From: Aequorivita aurantiaca
GTDB lineage: Bacteria > Bacteroidota > Bacteroidia > Flavobacteriales > Flavobacteriaceae
Assembly: GCF_030410135.1 (NCBI RefSeq)
Contig: NZ_JAUGQQ010000001.1
Span: forward strand, 248,001-312,000
Direction: 5' to 3'
DNA: 64,000 nt
Shown piece after piece: positions 35,901 to 42,920 of this stretch. The first letter of the stretch is position 1; each line of letters opens with the position of its first letter. The notes beneath the pieces were generated by a model. That model was not told where the DNA came from. It saw only the letters and a program-made list of their open reading frames with translations, and did not search any database. Made by a program: the position numbers and the translations under genes.

Positions 35901-38597
35901 AACATCAAAGTTTGTGTTTTCACTTGTAAAATAAGAGCCGTAACGGCCGGCTTCGGGAGATTTCAAACCGACGAAATGTGAGAATGGCGCTAAATCCTTT
36001 GAAAAAATATCCATTGAAAAATCGCCACCGCCTTCGTACAGTTTCGTTAAGAAAGTAGCTTTCAACATTCCCGGCGCACTTTTTCCAACTTCTATTTTTT
36101 GGTTGAAAGAAGTTGTTCCTTCCGAAGAAAGTTGCGCATCCAGAACCGGAATTTCAACCTCCTCAAATTTTCGGATTGGGTCGATGAAATTGTATTTTGG
36201 ATATTTCGAAAAAGCGGAATTGCTGGCGCGAAGCGTAGCGGACATATCAATCTTCAAATTACGCGCAGGCGAGCCGTGAAGCCACATTGCGCTTGCAGTT
36301 CCCTTTACGGGCTTTGTGGCGTCGAGGATTTCGTCTTCAAAATCCAGCTTTATTTTTAAACGATTCGGTTTAATGGTCGCAACTTTTAAGGTATGCGAAA
36401 ATTGCGCGCCACCAACCGTTATTGTGGCGTTCCAATTGCCCGTAGGTGCCGCAGCGTCCGTTGCGATTGGGAAATAATAGAAGCCCTTCAGCCCCCTGGC
36501 CCCCGAAGGGGGAACTACTGTTTGAGAATTATTCGAATTTAAAACACTTCTTTGAACGAGTTTTCCGCGAGCATCGGTTATTGAAAGCGTAACGGGATGG
36601 TTTTTTGGCAGCGGATTTGCGTTGTCGTTCAACACAAAAGTAAGGTGAATGCTATCGCCGGGACGGTATACGCCGCGTTCAGTATAAATGAAACCTTTAA
36701 GACCGCGTTGCAGTTCTTTTCCAGAAATGTCGAAATTACTCATGGAAAGGGCATTTCCGTCTTCCAGTTTTACATAGGCATAATTGTTTCCTTTTTGCGC
36801 CACTGCGAAAGCGGCATTTTTGGTGCCGTCATAAAGCGTGATTCCATCGCTTTCCGTGGTTACTGTTTCGATTAGTTGCTGCTGATAATTGAAAAGTTTC
36901 ACCTTTACGCCATCTTCAGGTTTCGCGGAAATTAGGTTTGTTGCGAAAAAATGATACGAACGGTTGTTGCCTTTTTTCACGATCAGGCCCAAATCGGAGC
37001 CCAAAATATTTGCTGTAACTACGCGCTCTTCGTTGTAATATGCGGGGTGGCACGGATTATCCTGCTGCTCCCAATTATAGGTGTAATTTCTCCAGCGGTA
37101 AATTTCATTGTCCCAATAGCGCTCTTCGCGAATTTCTTCATCCTCGGTGTTATCGTTGGCGTAATAGGGATCTTCTTCGTAATATTCATCTTCATATGCG
37201 TCACCTTCTTCTTCATTATCCTCGATAATGGCTGAAGTCGTTTCGCTGCAATCATAAGTAATGTAATCCTTTTTGAAACTGAATTCCAACTGATAAATAG
37301 CACCGGGATCTGCCTTAAAATATTCCGAAAGATTGATGGCGTAGGCTTTCCAACTGCCGTTATTGCTGAAATCGTCATTTTTAAGGGTGATGGTTTTTTT
37401 GGCAATCCTTCTTCCGACGCGTTTAATATCGTAGGTATTGTTATCATTCAAATTATAACTTTGAAGAAATTGGAGTAGGTTCTTCTCGTAAATTTTAATG
37501 ATGCGAACATCGACTTTTGAAAGATTTACCGCTTCAAAATAAACCGGCGTTGTTGCAGAATTCGGAAGAATTACGCCTTTGGAAATCATCCGTACTGCAG
37601 GTTTTAATTGCTCGAAAGAAACCAATTCTGAAAATTCCTTCTTCAATCCGAAGCCCTCGGTATTTTTTATTCCCGTGAAAACGGTGACTTTTACGTCGCC
37701 CACAACGCGATTTGGAGGATACACATTTAGTACATTTCCGTTGACTTCGTAACGCAAATCCTGCGTGTTTTCAATAGTTACCAAGCCTGCAAAATCCTGA
37801 TTTTCCAGCAAAGGATCTGAAAAGTTGATACTTAACAGCGCCGCGGGCGCCAACGTACTGCTGATATCGACGATTGTAAAATTATTTTGTCCGGGGATTG
37901 CAAAGGTGTTTTCACCTTTGTTTTCTGCGCCAATTGGTTTTCCGTCCCATTTAATTAGAATTTCGGAATCTTCCATTTTACGGCTTATACTGTCTATTTT
38001 AAAGTTGAAGAACTTCGCCTCATTGCTTTCCTCGGGCCATTTCAGCCTTAATTTTTTACCTCCCTGCGAAGCCGAAACCAATTGTTTGACCTTTTCCAAC
38101 GAAATAACATCGGACGCTTCAACCGATGCTTCCAGATATTGCCATTGTTTACTGTAGCTTTGAAGGTTTCCCAAATCAACTTTAAAATTTGGGGTAATGG
38201 TGTGAAAACTGAAAGTGTAGGTTTTAAAATCCTTTGAAATGTCTTCGTAAAATTTATTCAGTTTTACCGTTACGGTGTATTCCGTGTCAGGTTTTAAATA
38301 TTCCGAAGGTCGGAAGATTAGGGTTTTGCCGTTTTCAACAATCAATTTTCCTTTTGTAGCAGGTGAAATTTTTAAGTATTCTTCTGCGGAAAGTTCTTGG
38401 GTCAACTCAAATTGTTCCAAGGGTTTTGCAAGTCCAATCCGGATATCTGTGGTAACGGATTGATTTCCGTATGTATTATAAGAAATAAATTCCTTGAATT
38501 TGAAAAGATTGTCAGTTTCGGAATGTTTGTCTTTGTCTTTGCAGGAAGCAATAAAAATTATTGCCGAAAGAATTAATAGTCGCTGCAGTATTTTCAT
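32979..38597 (-). CDS. Alpha-2-macroglobulin family lipoprotein
   Basis: 1872 residues, a bacterial A2M that traps invading proteases in the periplasm. Lipoprotein signal with ASC lipobox (Cys about 19), MG domains, and a thioester motif YGCIEQTT with C1429. The thioester-domain helices follow, and the C terminus ends VTVEL. Two oddities: a stretch extremely rich in Asp, Glu and Tyr at about 455-500, and a repeat-derived segment VVPPSGARGLKG at about 694-705 encoded by a palindrome inside the gene (36489-36518). It is the known partner of PbpC; the pair is interrupted by the GIY-YIG cassette. In E. coli the homologue is YfhM. Confidence 0.93.
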   Translation of the reverse strand: MKILQRLLILSAIIFIASCKDKDKHSETDNLFKFKEFISYNTYGNQSVTTDIRIGLAKPLEQFELTQELSAEEYLKISPATKGKLIVENGKTLIFRPSEYLKPDTEYTVTVKLNKFYEDISKDFKTYTFSFHTITPNFKVDLGNLQSYSKQWQYLEASVEASDVISLEKVKQLVSASQGGKKLRLKWPEESNEAKFFNFKIDSISRKMEDSEILIKWDGKPIGAENKGENTFAIPGQNNFTIVDISSTLAPAALLSINFSDPLLENQDFAGLVTIENTQDLRYEVNGNVLNVYPPNRVVGDVKVTVFTGIKNTEGFGLKKEFSELVSFEQLKPAVRMISKGVILPNSATTPVYFEAVNLSKVDVRIIKIYEKNLLQFLQSYNLNDNNTYDIKRVGRRIAKKTITLKNDDFSNNGSWKAYAINLSEYFKADPGAIYQLEFSFKKDYITYDCSETTSAIIEDNEEEGDAYEDEYYEEDPYYANDNTEDEEIREERYWDNEIYRWRNYTYNWEQQDNPCHPAYYNEERVVTANILGSDLGLIVKKGNNRSYHFFATNLISAKPEDGVKVKLFNYQQQLIETVTTESDGITLYDGTKNAAFAVAQKGNNYAYVKLEDGNALSMSNFDISGKELQRGLKGFIYTERGVYRPGDSIHLTFVLNDNANPLPKNHPVTLSITDARGKLVQRSVLNSNNSQTVVPPSGARGLKGFYYFPIATDAAAPTGNWNATITVGGAQFSHTLKVATIKPNRLKIKLDFEDEILDATKPVKGTASAMWLHGSPARNLKIDMSATLRASNSAFSKYPKYNFIDPIRKFEEVEIPVLDAQLSSEGTTSFNQKIEVGKSAPGMLKATFLTKLYEGGGDFSMDIFSKDLAPFSHFVGLKSPEAGRYGSYFTSENTNFDVVSVDAQGKAAANRELEVKVFQIEWRWWWNRGEDNLSTYENSTVHRPVKEFTVKTDGSGKGKFTVNIPEEEGGRYLIRVIDKQSGHATGRITYFYRNWWQRPSDGDAESARMLLFSADKEKYNVGEEAFITFPSGSEGHALISVENGTEVLATHWIETKKGETKAAIKITKEMAPNIYVNISLLQPHSQTKNDLPIRLYGVIPLWVEDPSTVLHPKITMPEVLKPEKQFTIKVSEENNKPMTYTIAVVDEGLLDLTRFATPDIHEAFYSREALGVKTFDMFDYVIGAYSGSVDNIYAIGGGDAALGAKNRKADRFKPVVKYLGPFQLAAGITATHNIIMPNYIGSVRTMVIAGDNAKGAYGSVEKTTPVRTPLMVLASLPRKLSPGETVTLPVTVFAMENKVKTAMITVKTGDALKPKNGVSKTVSFSSPGEQIVNFEFDVLPRKKFQTIEVTASGNGEKASYKVEIDVENPNPISQKATNYTLDGSASQTITFETFGVPGSNAAMLEFSTLPPMDFGKRMEYLIHYPYGCIEQTTSSAFPQLYLADVFDITFEKKKEIEKNVKAAIERLGRFQLPNGGLSYWPGEREADEWSTSYVGHFMLEAKQKGYALPISFMSNWLLYQQNAARQWRNSYKVYNSSLTQAYRLYTMALAGKPELAAMNRLRESKELSNDAKWRLAAAYALAGKKEVAQQIARTANINFVPQKYDYYTYGSPFRNRAMAMETLVLLGDSKQRDLAISVAKDLSSGNWYSTQETSYALMAMAKMVAKNGGKAMELTFTNGGKSIEVKTDRAISQRDLSFVMGSNSVSVTNKKGNVVYITLSQRGKLPLGKELAEKRNLSIKSEYLGGDGKPIDVTKLRQGTEIIAKVIVTNTSSDWINNVALAKIFPSGWEIVNTNFSELGGGASGNARYTDIRDDRVNFFFDLKAGETKAFSVKLNASYLGTYYLPGTQVEAMYDNSYYARNKGMWVTVEL
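36489..36518. repeat. Palindromic repeat inside the alpha-2-macroglobulin gene
   Basis: CAGCCCCCTGGCCCCCGAAG followed by GGGGGAACTAC: arms of C and G runs around CGAA. Similar sequences occur between genes at 42799-42830 and 42894-42922. Here it is read in frame and leaves the reading frame open. Confidence 0.65.
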
Positions 38598-38660
38598 GAA
38601 TGAAGATTTTGGCTATTAAATGTAATTGAAAAAACGAATATCTATCAATTCACAGACCGT

Positions 38661-39734
38661 TTATTCCTCTTTGTAAATTTTAATTACGATCCCACCTTCA
38701 CTATTCATTGAAGCCCGATACATTCCCGCAGTATTGAATTCCATTGCCACGTTTCCATCCTTATCGATGGCCACGATTCCCCCGTCACCACCCAGAGCCG
38801 GTACTTTTTTCTGAATAACTTCGTGGGCGGCTTCCTGCAAAGTCAATTCTTTATATTCCATCAAGGCCGAAATATCATAGGCAACAACCGAACGAATGAA
38901 ATACTCGCCCCAACCGGTTGAAGAAACCGCGCAAGTTGCATTATTGGCATAAGTTCCTGCACCAATTATCGGGGCATCGCCAATGCGGTTCCAGCGTTTG
39001 TTGGTCATTCCGCCGGTCGAGGTTCCGGCGGCAAGATTTCCGTGTTTATCCAAGGCCGCGCAACCCACGGTTCCAAATTTCGAGTTTTTAATGAAGGGAT
39101 CTTCAAAAGAAACTTTTTTATCGTTTTGAGCTTTTTCCCTTTCCATAACACGCTGCAGGGATTCATACCTATTTTGTGTGTAGAAATAGGAAGTGTCCAT
39201 CATTTTATAGCCTAAACTTTGGGCGAATTCTTCAGCTCCCGCACCGTAAAGCATAACATGTTCACTTTTCAGCATTACATCCTTTGCTAAATTTATTGGG
39301 TTTTTTATATGTTTTACCCCGGCAACTGAACCGGCATTCAAGGTTTTTCCATCCATTATTGAAGCGTCAAGTTCGTTTGAACCTTCGTGGGTAAAAACAG
39401 CGCCCTTTCCCGCATTGAAAAGTGGTGAATCCTCCATTACATTAATAGTTTCGGTTACAGCATCTAGGGATGTGCCCCCGTTTTTCAGAATTTCATAACC
39501 TTTTGAAATAGCTTCCTTTAATTTTTCCATATAAGCGGCTTCCAAGGAATCGCTCATATTTTCCTTTAAGATTGTACCGGCTCCTCCGTGGATTACGATT
39601 CCGAAATTTTCAGTATTTTCTATTAAATTTTTCGTTGCATTTACCTCTTTCGAGTTTTCATTCCTATCATTTTTACACCCCAAAAGGAGAAATCCGATTA
39701 TTGAATATGTTAAAATTTTTATCATTCGTATCAT
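38661..39734 (-). CDS. Isoaspartyl peptidase / L-asparaginase (Ntn hydrolase), lipoprotein
   Basis: A plant-type asparaginase of about 357 residues that removes isoaspartyl residues from peptides and hydrolyses asparagine. Autocleavage site: KFGTVGCAALD, with the Thr as N-terminal nucleophile of the beta subunit; AGTSTGGMTNK and GDAPIIGAGTYA are substrate-site motifs. A lipobox LLGC near the N terminus shows an envelope location. I start it at 39734 (MIRMIKILTYS); the frame is open to an ATG at 39767, and an ATG at 39725 is also possible. Monocistronic. Confidence 0.9.
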   Translation of the reverse strand: MIRMIKILTYSIIGFLLLGCKNDRNENSKEVNATKNLIENTENFGIVIHGGAGTILKENMSDSLEAAYMEKLKEAISKGYEILKNGGTSLDAVTETINVMEDSPLFNAGKGAVFTHEGSNELDASIMDGKTLNAGSVAGVKHIKNPINLAKDVMLKSEHVMLYGAGAEEFAQSLGYKMMDTSYFYTQNRYESLQRVMEREKAQNDKKVSFEDPFIKNSKFGTVGCAALDKHGNLAAGTSTGGMTNKRWNRIGDAPIIGAGTYANNATCAVSSTGWGEYFIRSVVAYDISALMEYKELTLQEAAHEVIQKKVPALGGDGGIVAIDKDGNVAMEFNTAGMYRASMNSEGGIVIKIYKEE

Positions 39735-39881
39735 TTCTATTCTTTTAATAATCTTCGAAATATACAATGTTTACGGCACTTAGGCAAAGTTCGGGTAAAT
39801 TCAAACTATATGAAAATATCAATTTCAACGATAAAGTGTAACTTTTTTTCGTTTAAAGGCACTTTCATTTAAAAAAATTTA

Positions 39882-39918
39882 TATATTTGAACCAACATCA
39901 TGCCCCAAATTTGATGTT
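39882..39918 (+). promoter_or_regulatory. Promoter box and leader hairpin of the CAP lipoprotein gene
   Basis: TATATTTG (39882-39889), an exact -7 element, then AACATCA (39894-39900) and TGATGTT (39912-39918), a 7-bp inverted repeat around TGCCCCAAATT that would lie at the very 5' end of the mRNA. Confidence 0.5.
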
Positions 39919-39927
39919 GCCCCAATT

Positions 39928-40437
39928 ATGCACCTACTAAAAAGTAACCTACTTGCCATGGCGCTGCTATGTCTGGTAATCACCTCTTGCTCAAAAGAGG
40001 ATTCTGTTGAAGTTGAAGCCGTAAAATATGATATTGATCTGGCCTTAGCTCAAAGAAATGACAGTCAAATGTCCAGTGAAATCCTAAGTCTTGTGAATAG
40101 CCACCGTACCTCTTTAGGACTTTCTACCTTAAAAATGGACACCCAATATGCTTCAGCTTTCGCTGTGGACCATACTGAATATATGATTGAAAAGGAGCAA
40201 ATAAACCACGATAATTTCGGGTACCGCTCAGAAGGAATTAAATATCACGACAATGCTGAAGTTGTTGGGGAAAATGTAGCGTATGGATATGAAACCGCTG
40301 AAAAGGTGGTGGAAGCCTGGTTAAAAAGCCCCGGCCATAAGGCAGTTATTGAGGGAAATTATACCCACACTGGTTTTGGTGTGATGAAATGCGAAAAGGG
40401 CCGCAGCTATTTCACTCAACTCTTTTATAGAAAGTAA
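39928..40437 (+). CDS. CAP-domain lipoprotein (SCP/PR-1 family)
   Basis: 169 residues. Lipoprotein signal (ITSC lipobox, Cys about 21), then a CAP domain (about 48-167): HRTSLGLSTLKMDTQYASAF, trimmed, AVDHTEYM, NHDNFGYRS, EVVGENVAYGY, and VEAWLKSPGHKAVIEGNYTH. The conserved His and Glu of the CAP cleft are present. The role in bacteria is poorly known; envelope or cell-wall related functions have been proposed. It has its own promoter. Confidence 0.88.
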   Translation: MHLLKSNLLAMALLCLVITSCSKEDSVEVEAVKYDIDLALAQRNDSQMSSEILSLVNSHRTSLGLSTLKMDTQYASAFAVDHTEYMIEKEQINHDNFGYRSEGIKYHDNAEVVGENVAYGYETAEKVVEAWLKSPGHKAVIEGNYTHTGFGVMKCEKGRSYFTQLFYRK

Positions 40438-40464
40438 CCTCACTTCCTTTTTCTATTAGCCCAA

Positions 40465-40508
40465 ATTGCCGTATTTTTACGATGGTAACATCCTAAAAAT
40501 ACGGCAAT
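40465..40508 (+). promoter_or_regulatory. Long palindrome ending in the nbaC start codon
   Basis: Perfect 15-bp arms ATTGCCGTATTTTTA (40465-40479) and TAAAAATACGGCAAT (40494-40508), with an inner GATG-GTAA-CATC mini-hairpin. The right arm includes the first two bases of the nbaC ATG. It may be an operator (the left arm holds TATTTTTA, close to a -7 box) or an mRNA hairpin hiding the start. Confidence 0.6.
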
Positions 40509-41043
40509 GGCTATTAAAAAACCTTTCAATTTAAATAAATGGGTTGAAGAAAACCGCGACCTTCTGAAACCTCCCGTCGGCAATAAAAACCTTTATGTTG
40601 AATCTGATGATTATATTGTAATGATTGTCGCTGGTCCCAATGCCAGAAAGGATTACCATTATAATGAAACGGAAGAACTTTTCTATCAATTGGAAGGAAA
40701 TATTCAAGTTGCAATCCAGGAAAATGGAGAAAAGAAAGTGATGGAACTCGGGCCAGGCGATATGTATTTACATCCCGGAAAAGTGCCACATTCACCTGGC
40801 CGGAGCGAAGGTTCAATAGGTTTGGTAATTGAAAGAAAACGTCAAGATCTGGACGGAAAAGATGGCTTGCTTTGGTTCTGCGACAACTGCAACAATAAAT
40901 TGTATGAAGTTTACTTCCCCTTAAGCGATATTGAAACCGATTTCCTGAAACATTTTAAGCATTTCTATGGAAGCAAAGAGTTGCGAACTTGCGATAGATG
41001 CGGAACAATAATGGAAGCCGACCCACGATTCATTCAAGATTAA
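40507..41043 (+). CDS. nbaC: 3-hydroxyanthranilate 3,4-dioxygenase
   Basis: Opens the ring of 3-hydroxyanthranilate in the kynurenine route of tryptophan breakdown (or NAD synthesis). 178 residues, cupin fold. Fe(II) ligands H51, E57 and H95, with substrate-binding R47, all match the bacterial enzyme, as do two CxxC pairs (C125/C128 and C162/C165) that form the extra rubredoxin-like iron site of bacterial members. The next gene is an aldehyde dehydrogenase on the same strand. No other kynurenine-pathway gene is in the window. Confidence 0.95.
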   Translation: MAIKKPFNLNKWVEENRDLLKPPVGNKNLYVESDDYIVMIVAGPNARKDYHYNETEELFYQLEGNIQVAIQENGEKKVMELGPGDMYLHPGKVPHSPGRSEGSIGLVIERKRQDLDGKDGLLWFCDNCNNKLYEVYFPLSDIETDFLKHFKHFYGSKELRTCDRCGTIMEADPRFIQD

Positions 41044-41097
41044 CTGCGTATTTCCTAAACAGATACTGTTTCTTTTTACTTTCTTCAGTCGATTGTG

Positions 41098-41105
41098 TAC
41101 CTTTG
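41098..41105 (+). promoter_or_regulatory. -7 element of the ALDH7-type gene
   Basis: TACCTTTG, an exact TAnnTTTG match, 142 nt upstream of the aldehyde dehydrogenase start. It suggests that the dehydrogenase has a promoter separate from nbaC. Confidence 0.45.
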
Positions 41106-41207
41106 CCCACTTGCCGCGAAGGCGGTAATCTTAATAAGATTTATCAAAAATTTTTCGTCGAAGTTTATTATAAATGGAAGTCGAAGAAGAAATACTATAA
41201 CAATGAG

Positions 41208-41228
41208 ATTCCCGCCTTCACGGGAATA
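41208..41228. repeat. Short palindrome before the ALDH7-type gene
   Basis: ATTCCCG-CCTTCA-CGGGAAT, a 7-bp inverted repeat of a kind common between bacterial genes. It lies 20 nt upstream of the start and may be a dispersed repeat; AGGCGG of GCCGCGAAGGCGG near 41112 looks like part of a similar unit. Confidence 0.5.
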
Positions 41229-41246
41229 TTTAAAAATCATAAATAT

Positions 41247-42800
41247 ATGCAGGCAACAACAACCAGCTTCGGTATCGAAGAAGCTTTGGAACAATTAGGA
41301 ATCAAGGAATCAAACCAAGGCACTTCCACCGGAAGCGAATGGTTTTCAAATGGAGAGGAAATTTCTTCGTTTTCTCCCGTTGATGGCCAACTAATCGCCA
41401 AGGTGAGTACCACTTCCAAAGAAGATTACGAAAAAGTAATGGCAAGCGCAACTTCGGCTTTCAAAACTTGGAGATTGAAACCGGCTCCGCAACGTGGCGA
41501 AATTGTTCGCCAATTCGGGGAAGAATTGCGAAGATTAAAAGAACCCCTTGGAAAATTGGTTTCCTATGAAATGGGAAAAAGCTACCAAGAAGGATTGGGC
41601 GAAGTGCAGGAAATGATTGATATCTGCGATTTTGCGGTGGGCCTTTCCCGCCAGCTTCACGGATTGACGATGCACAGCGAACGTCCCGGCCACAGAATGT
41701 ATGAGCAATATCACCCAATGGGCGTGGTTGGGATTATTTCAGCCTTTAATTTTCCAGTAGCAGTTTGGGCCTGGAACACAGCATTGGCTTGGATTTGCGG
41801 CAATGTATGCGTTTGGAAACCATCGGAAAAAACTCCTTTATGCGGAGTTGCCTGTCAGAAAATAGCAGCGAAAGTTTTCGCTGATAACAATTTACCCGAA
41901 GGAATTTCTTGCCTTATAAACGGCGATTATAAAGTGGGTGAAATGATGACAAACGATAAGCGCGTGCCTTTGGTTTCAGCAACCGGTTCCATTAGAATGG
42001 GAAAAATTGTTGCGCAAGCTGTTGCCGCCCGTTTAGGAAAATCATTACTCGAATTGGGCGGAAATAACGCAATTATTGTTACTCCCGATGCCGATATAAA
42101 AATGACCGTAATAGGAGCTGTATTTGGCGCTGTCGGAACTGCCGGCCAGCGTTGTACCTCAACCCGAAGACTGATTATTCACGAAAGTATGTATGACAAA
42201 GTGAAAGATGCCGTGGTTGATGCCTATAAGCAATTGAAGATCGGAAATCCTTTGGACGAAAAAAACCACGTTGGTCCACTTATCGATAAAGATGCCGTGA
42301 AAATGTATAACCAAGCCCTTGAAAAAGTAGTTGCCGAAGGTGGAAACATTATCGTTGAAGGTGGCGTTTTGGAAGGCGAAGGCTACGAAAGCGGCTGCTA
42401 CGTAAAACCAGCAATTGCTGAAGCTAAAAACAGTTTCGAAATAGTTCAGCACGAAACCTTTGCGCCGGTTTTATATCTTATAAAGTATACCGGCGATGTT
42501 GAAAATGCCATTGAAATTCAAAATGGTGTTGTGCAGGGACTCTCTTCTGCAATTATGACCAATAATCTTCGCGAGGCCGAGCGTTTCCTTTCACATTCGG
42601 GAAGTGATTGCGGAATTGCAAACGTGAATATCGGCACGAGCGGCGCCGAAATTGGCGGTGCTTTTGGTGGCGAAAAAGAAACCGGTGGCGGTCGAGAGAG
42701 CGGAAGCGATGCCTGGAAAATTTATATGCGCAGACAAACAAACACAATTAATTATACAACTGAACTACCTTTAGCGCAAGGAATTAAATTTGATTTGTAA
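41247..42800 (+). CDS. ALDH7-type aldehyde dehydrogenase (antiquitin-like)
   Basis: 517 residues from ATG 41247 (MQATTTSFGIEEALEQLG); the frame stays open upstream to 40998, but that part overlaps nbaC and is not protein-like. Catalytic E269 (LLELGGNN) and C303 (GQRCTSTRR). The sequences SERPGHRMYEQYHPMGVVG, AFNFPVAVWAWN and GNVCVWKPSEKTPL mark the ALDH7 (alpha-aminoadipate semialdehyde dehydrogenase) subfamily of lysine catabolism rather than the ALDH8 group that acts after 3-hydroxyanthranilate dioxygenase. Substrate by homology only. Terminator at 42841-42879. Confidence 0.9.
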   Translation: MQATTTSFGIEEALEQLGIKESNQGTSTGSEWFSNGEEISSFSPVDGQLIAKVSTTSKEDYEKVMASATSAFKTWRLKPAPQRGEIVRQFGEELRRLKEPLGKLVSYEMGKSYQEGLGEVQEMIDICDFAVGLSRQLHGLTMHSERPGHRMYEQYHPMGVVGIISAFNFPVAVWAWNTALAWICGNVCVWKPSEKTPLCGVACQKIAAKVFADNNLPEGISCLINGDYKVGEMMTNDKRVPLVSATGSIRMGKIVAQAVAARLGKSLLELGGNNAIIVTPDADIKMTVIGAVFGAVGTAGQRCTSTRRLIIHESMYDKVKDAVVDAYKQLKIGNPLDEKNHVGPLIDKDAVKMYNQALEKVVAEGGNIIVEGGVLEGEGYESGCYVKPAIAEAKNSFEIVQHETFAPVLYLIKYTGDVENAIEIQNGVVQGLSSAIMTNNLREAERFLSHSGSDCGIANVNIGTSGAEIGGAFGGEKETGGGRESGSDAWKIYMRRQTNTINYTTELPLAQGIKFDL

Positions 42801-42830
42801 GCCCCTCCCGACCTCCCCGAAGGGGAGGAG
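42799..42830. repeat. C/G-run palindrome after the aldehyde dehydrogenase gene
   Basis: GCCCCTCCCGACCTCCCCGA followed by AGGGGAGGAG, an imperfect palindrome around CGAA, of the same type as the repeat inside the alpha-2-macroglobulin gene. A relative in opposite orientation (TTCCCCTTGGGGGTTAGGGG) is at 42899-42918. Confidence 0.55.
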
Positions 42831-42840
42831 ATAGCGTAAG

Positions 42841-42879
42841 AAAGCCTCACAGATCTCTAAGATTTGTGAGGCTTTTTTT
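42841..42879 (+). terminator. Terminator of the ALDH7-type gene
   Basis: 15-bp stem AAAGCCTCACAGATC (42841-42855) / GATTTGTGAGGCTTT (42861-42875) with one G-U pair in the plus-strand RNA, followed by more T. Confidence 0.85.
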
Positions 42880-42920
42880 GGTATCATTTTCATAGCAATT
42901 CCCCTTGGGGGTTAGGGGGC

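Noticed and set aside
37019-37447. 142-codon minus-strand open frame inside the alpha-2-macroglobulin gene
   Set aside because: It is an alternative frame of a real 1872-residue protein, in its acidic segment; no start signal or protein-like composition.
40998-41246. N-terminal extension of the ALDH7 gene starting inside nbaC
   Set aside because: The 83 extra residues overlap nbaC in another frame, cross a promoter box and a palindrome, and have no similarity to the family; the ATG at 41247 fits.
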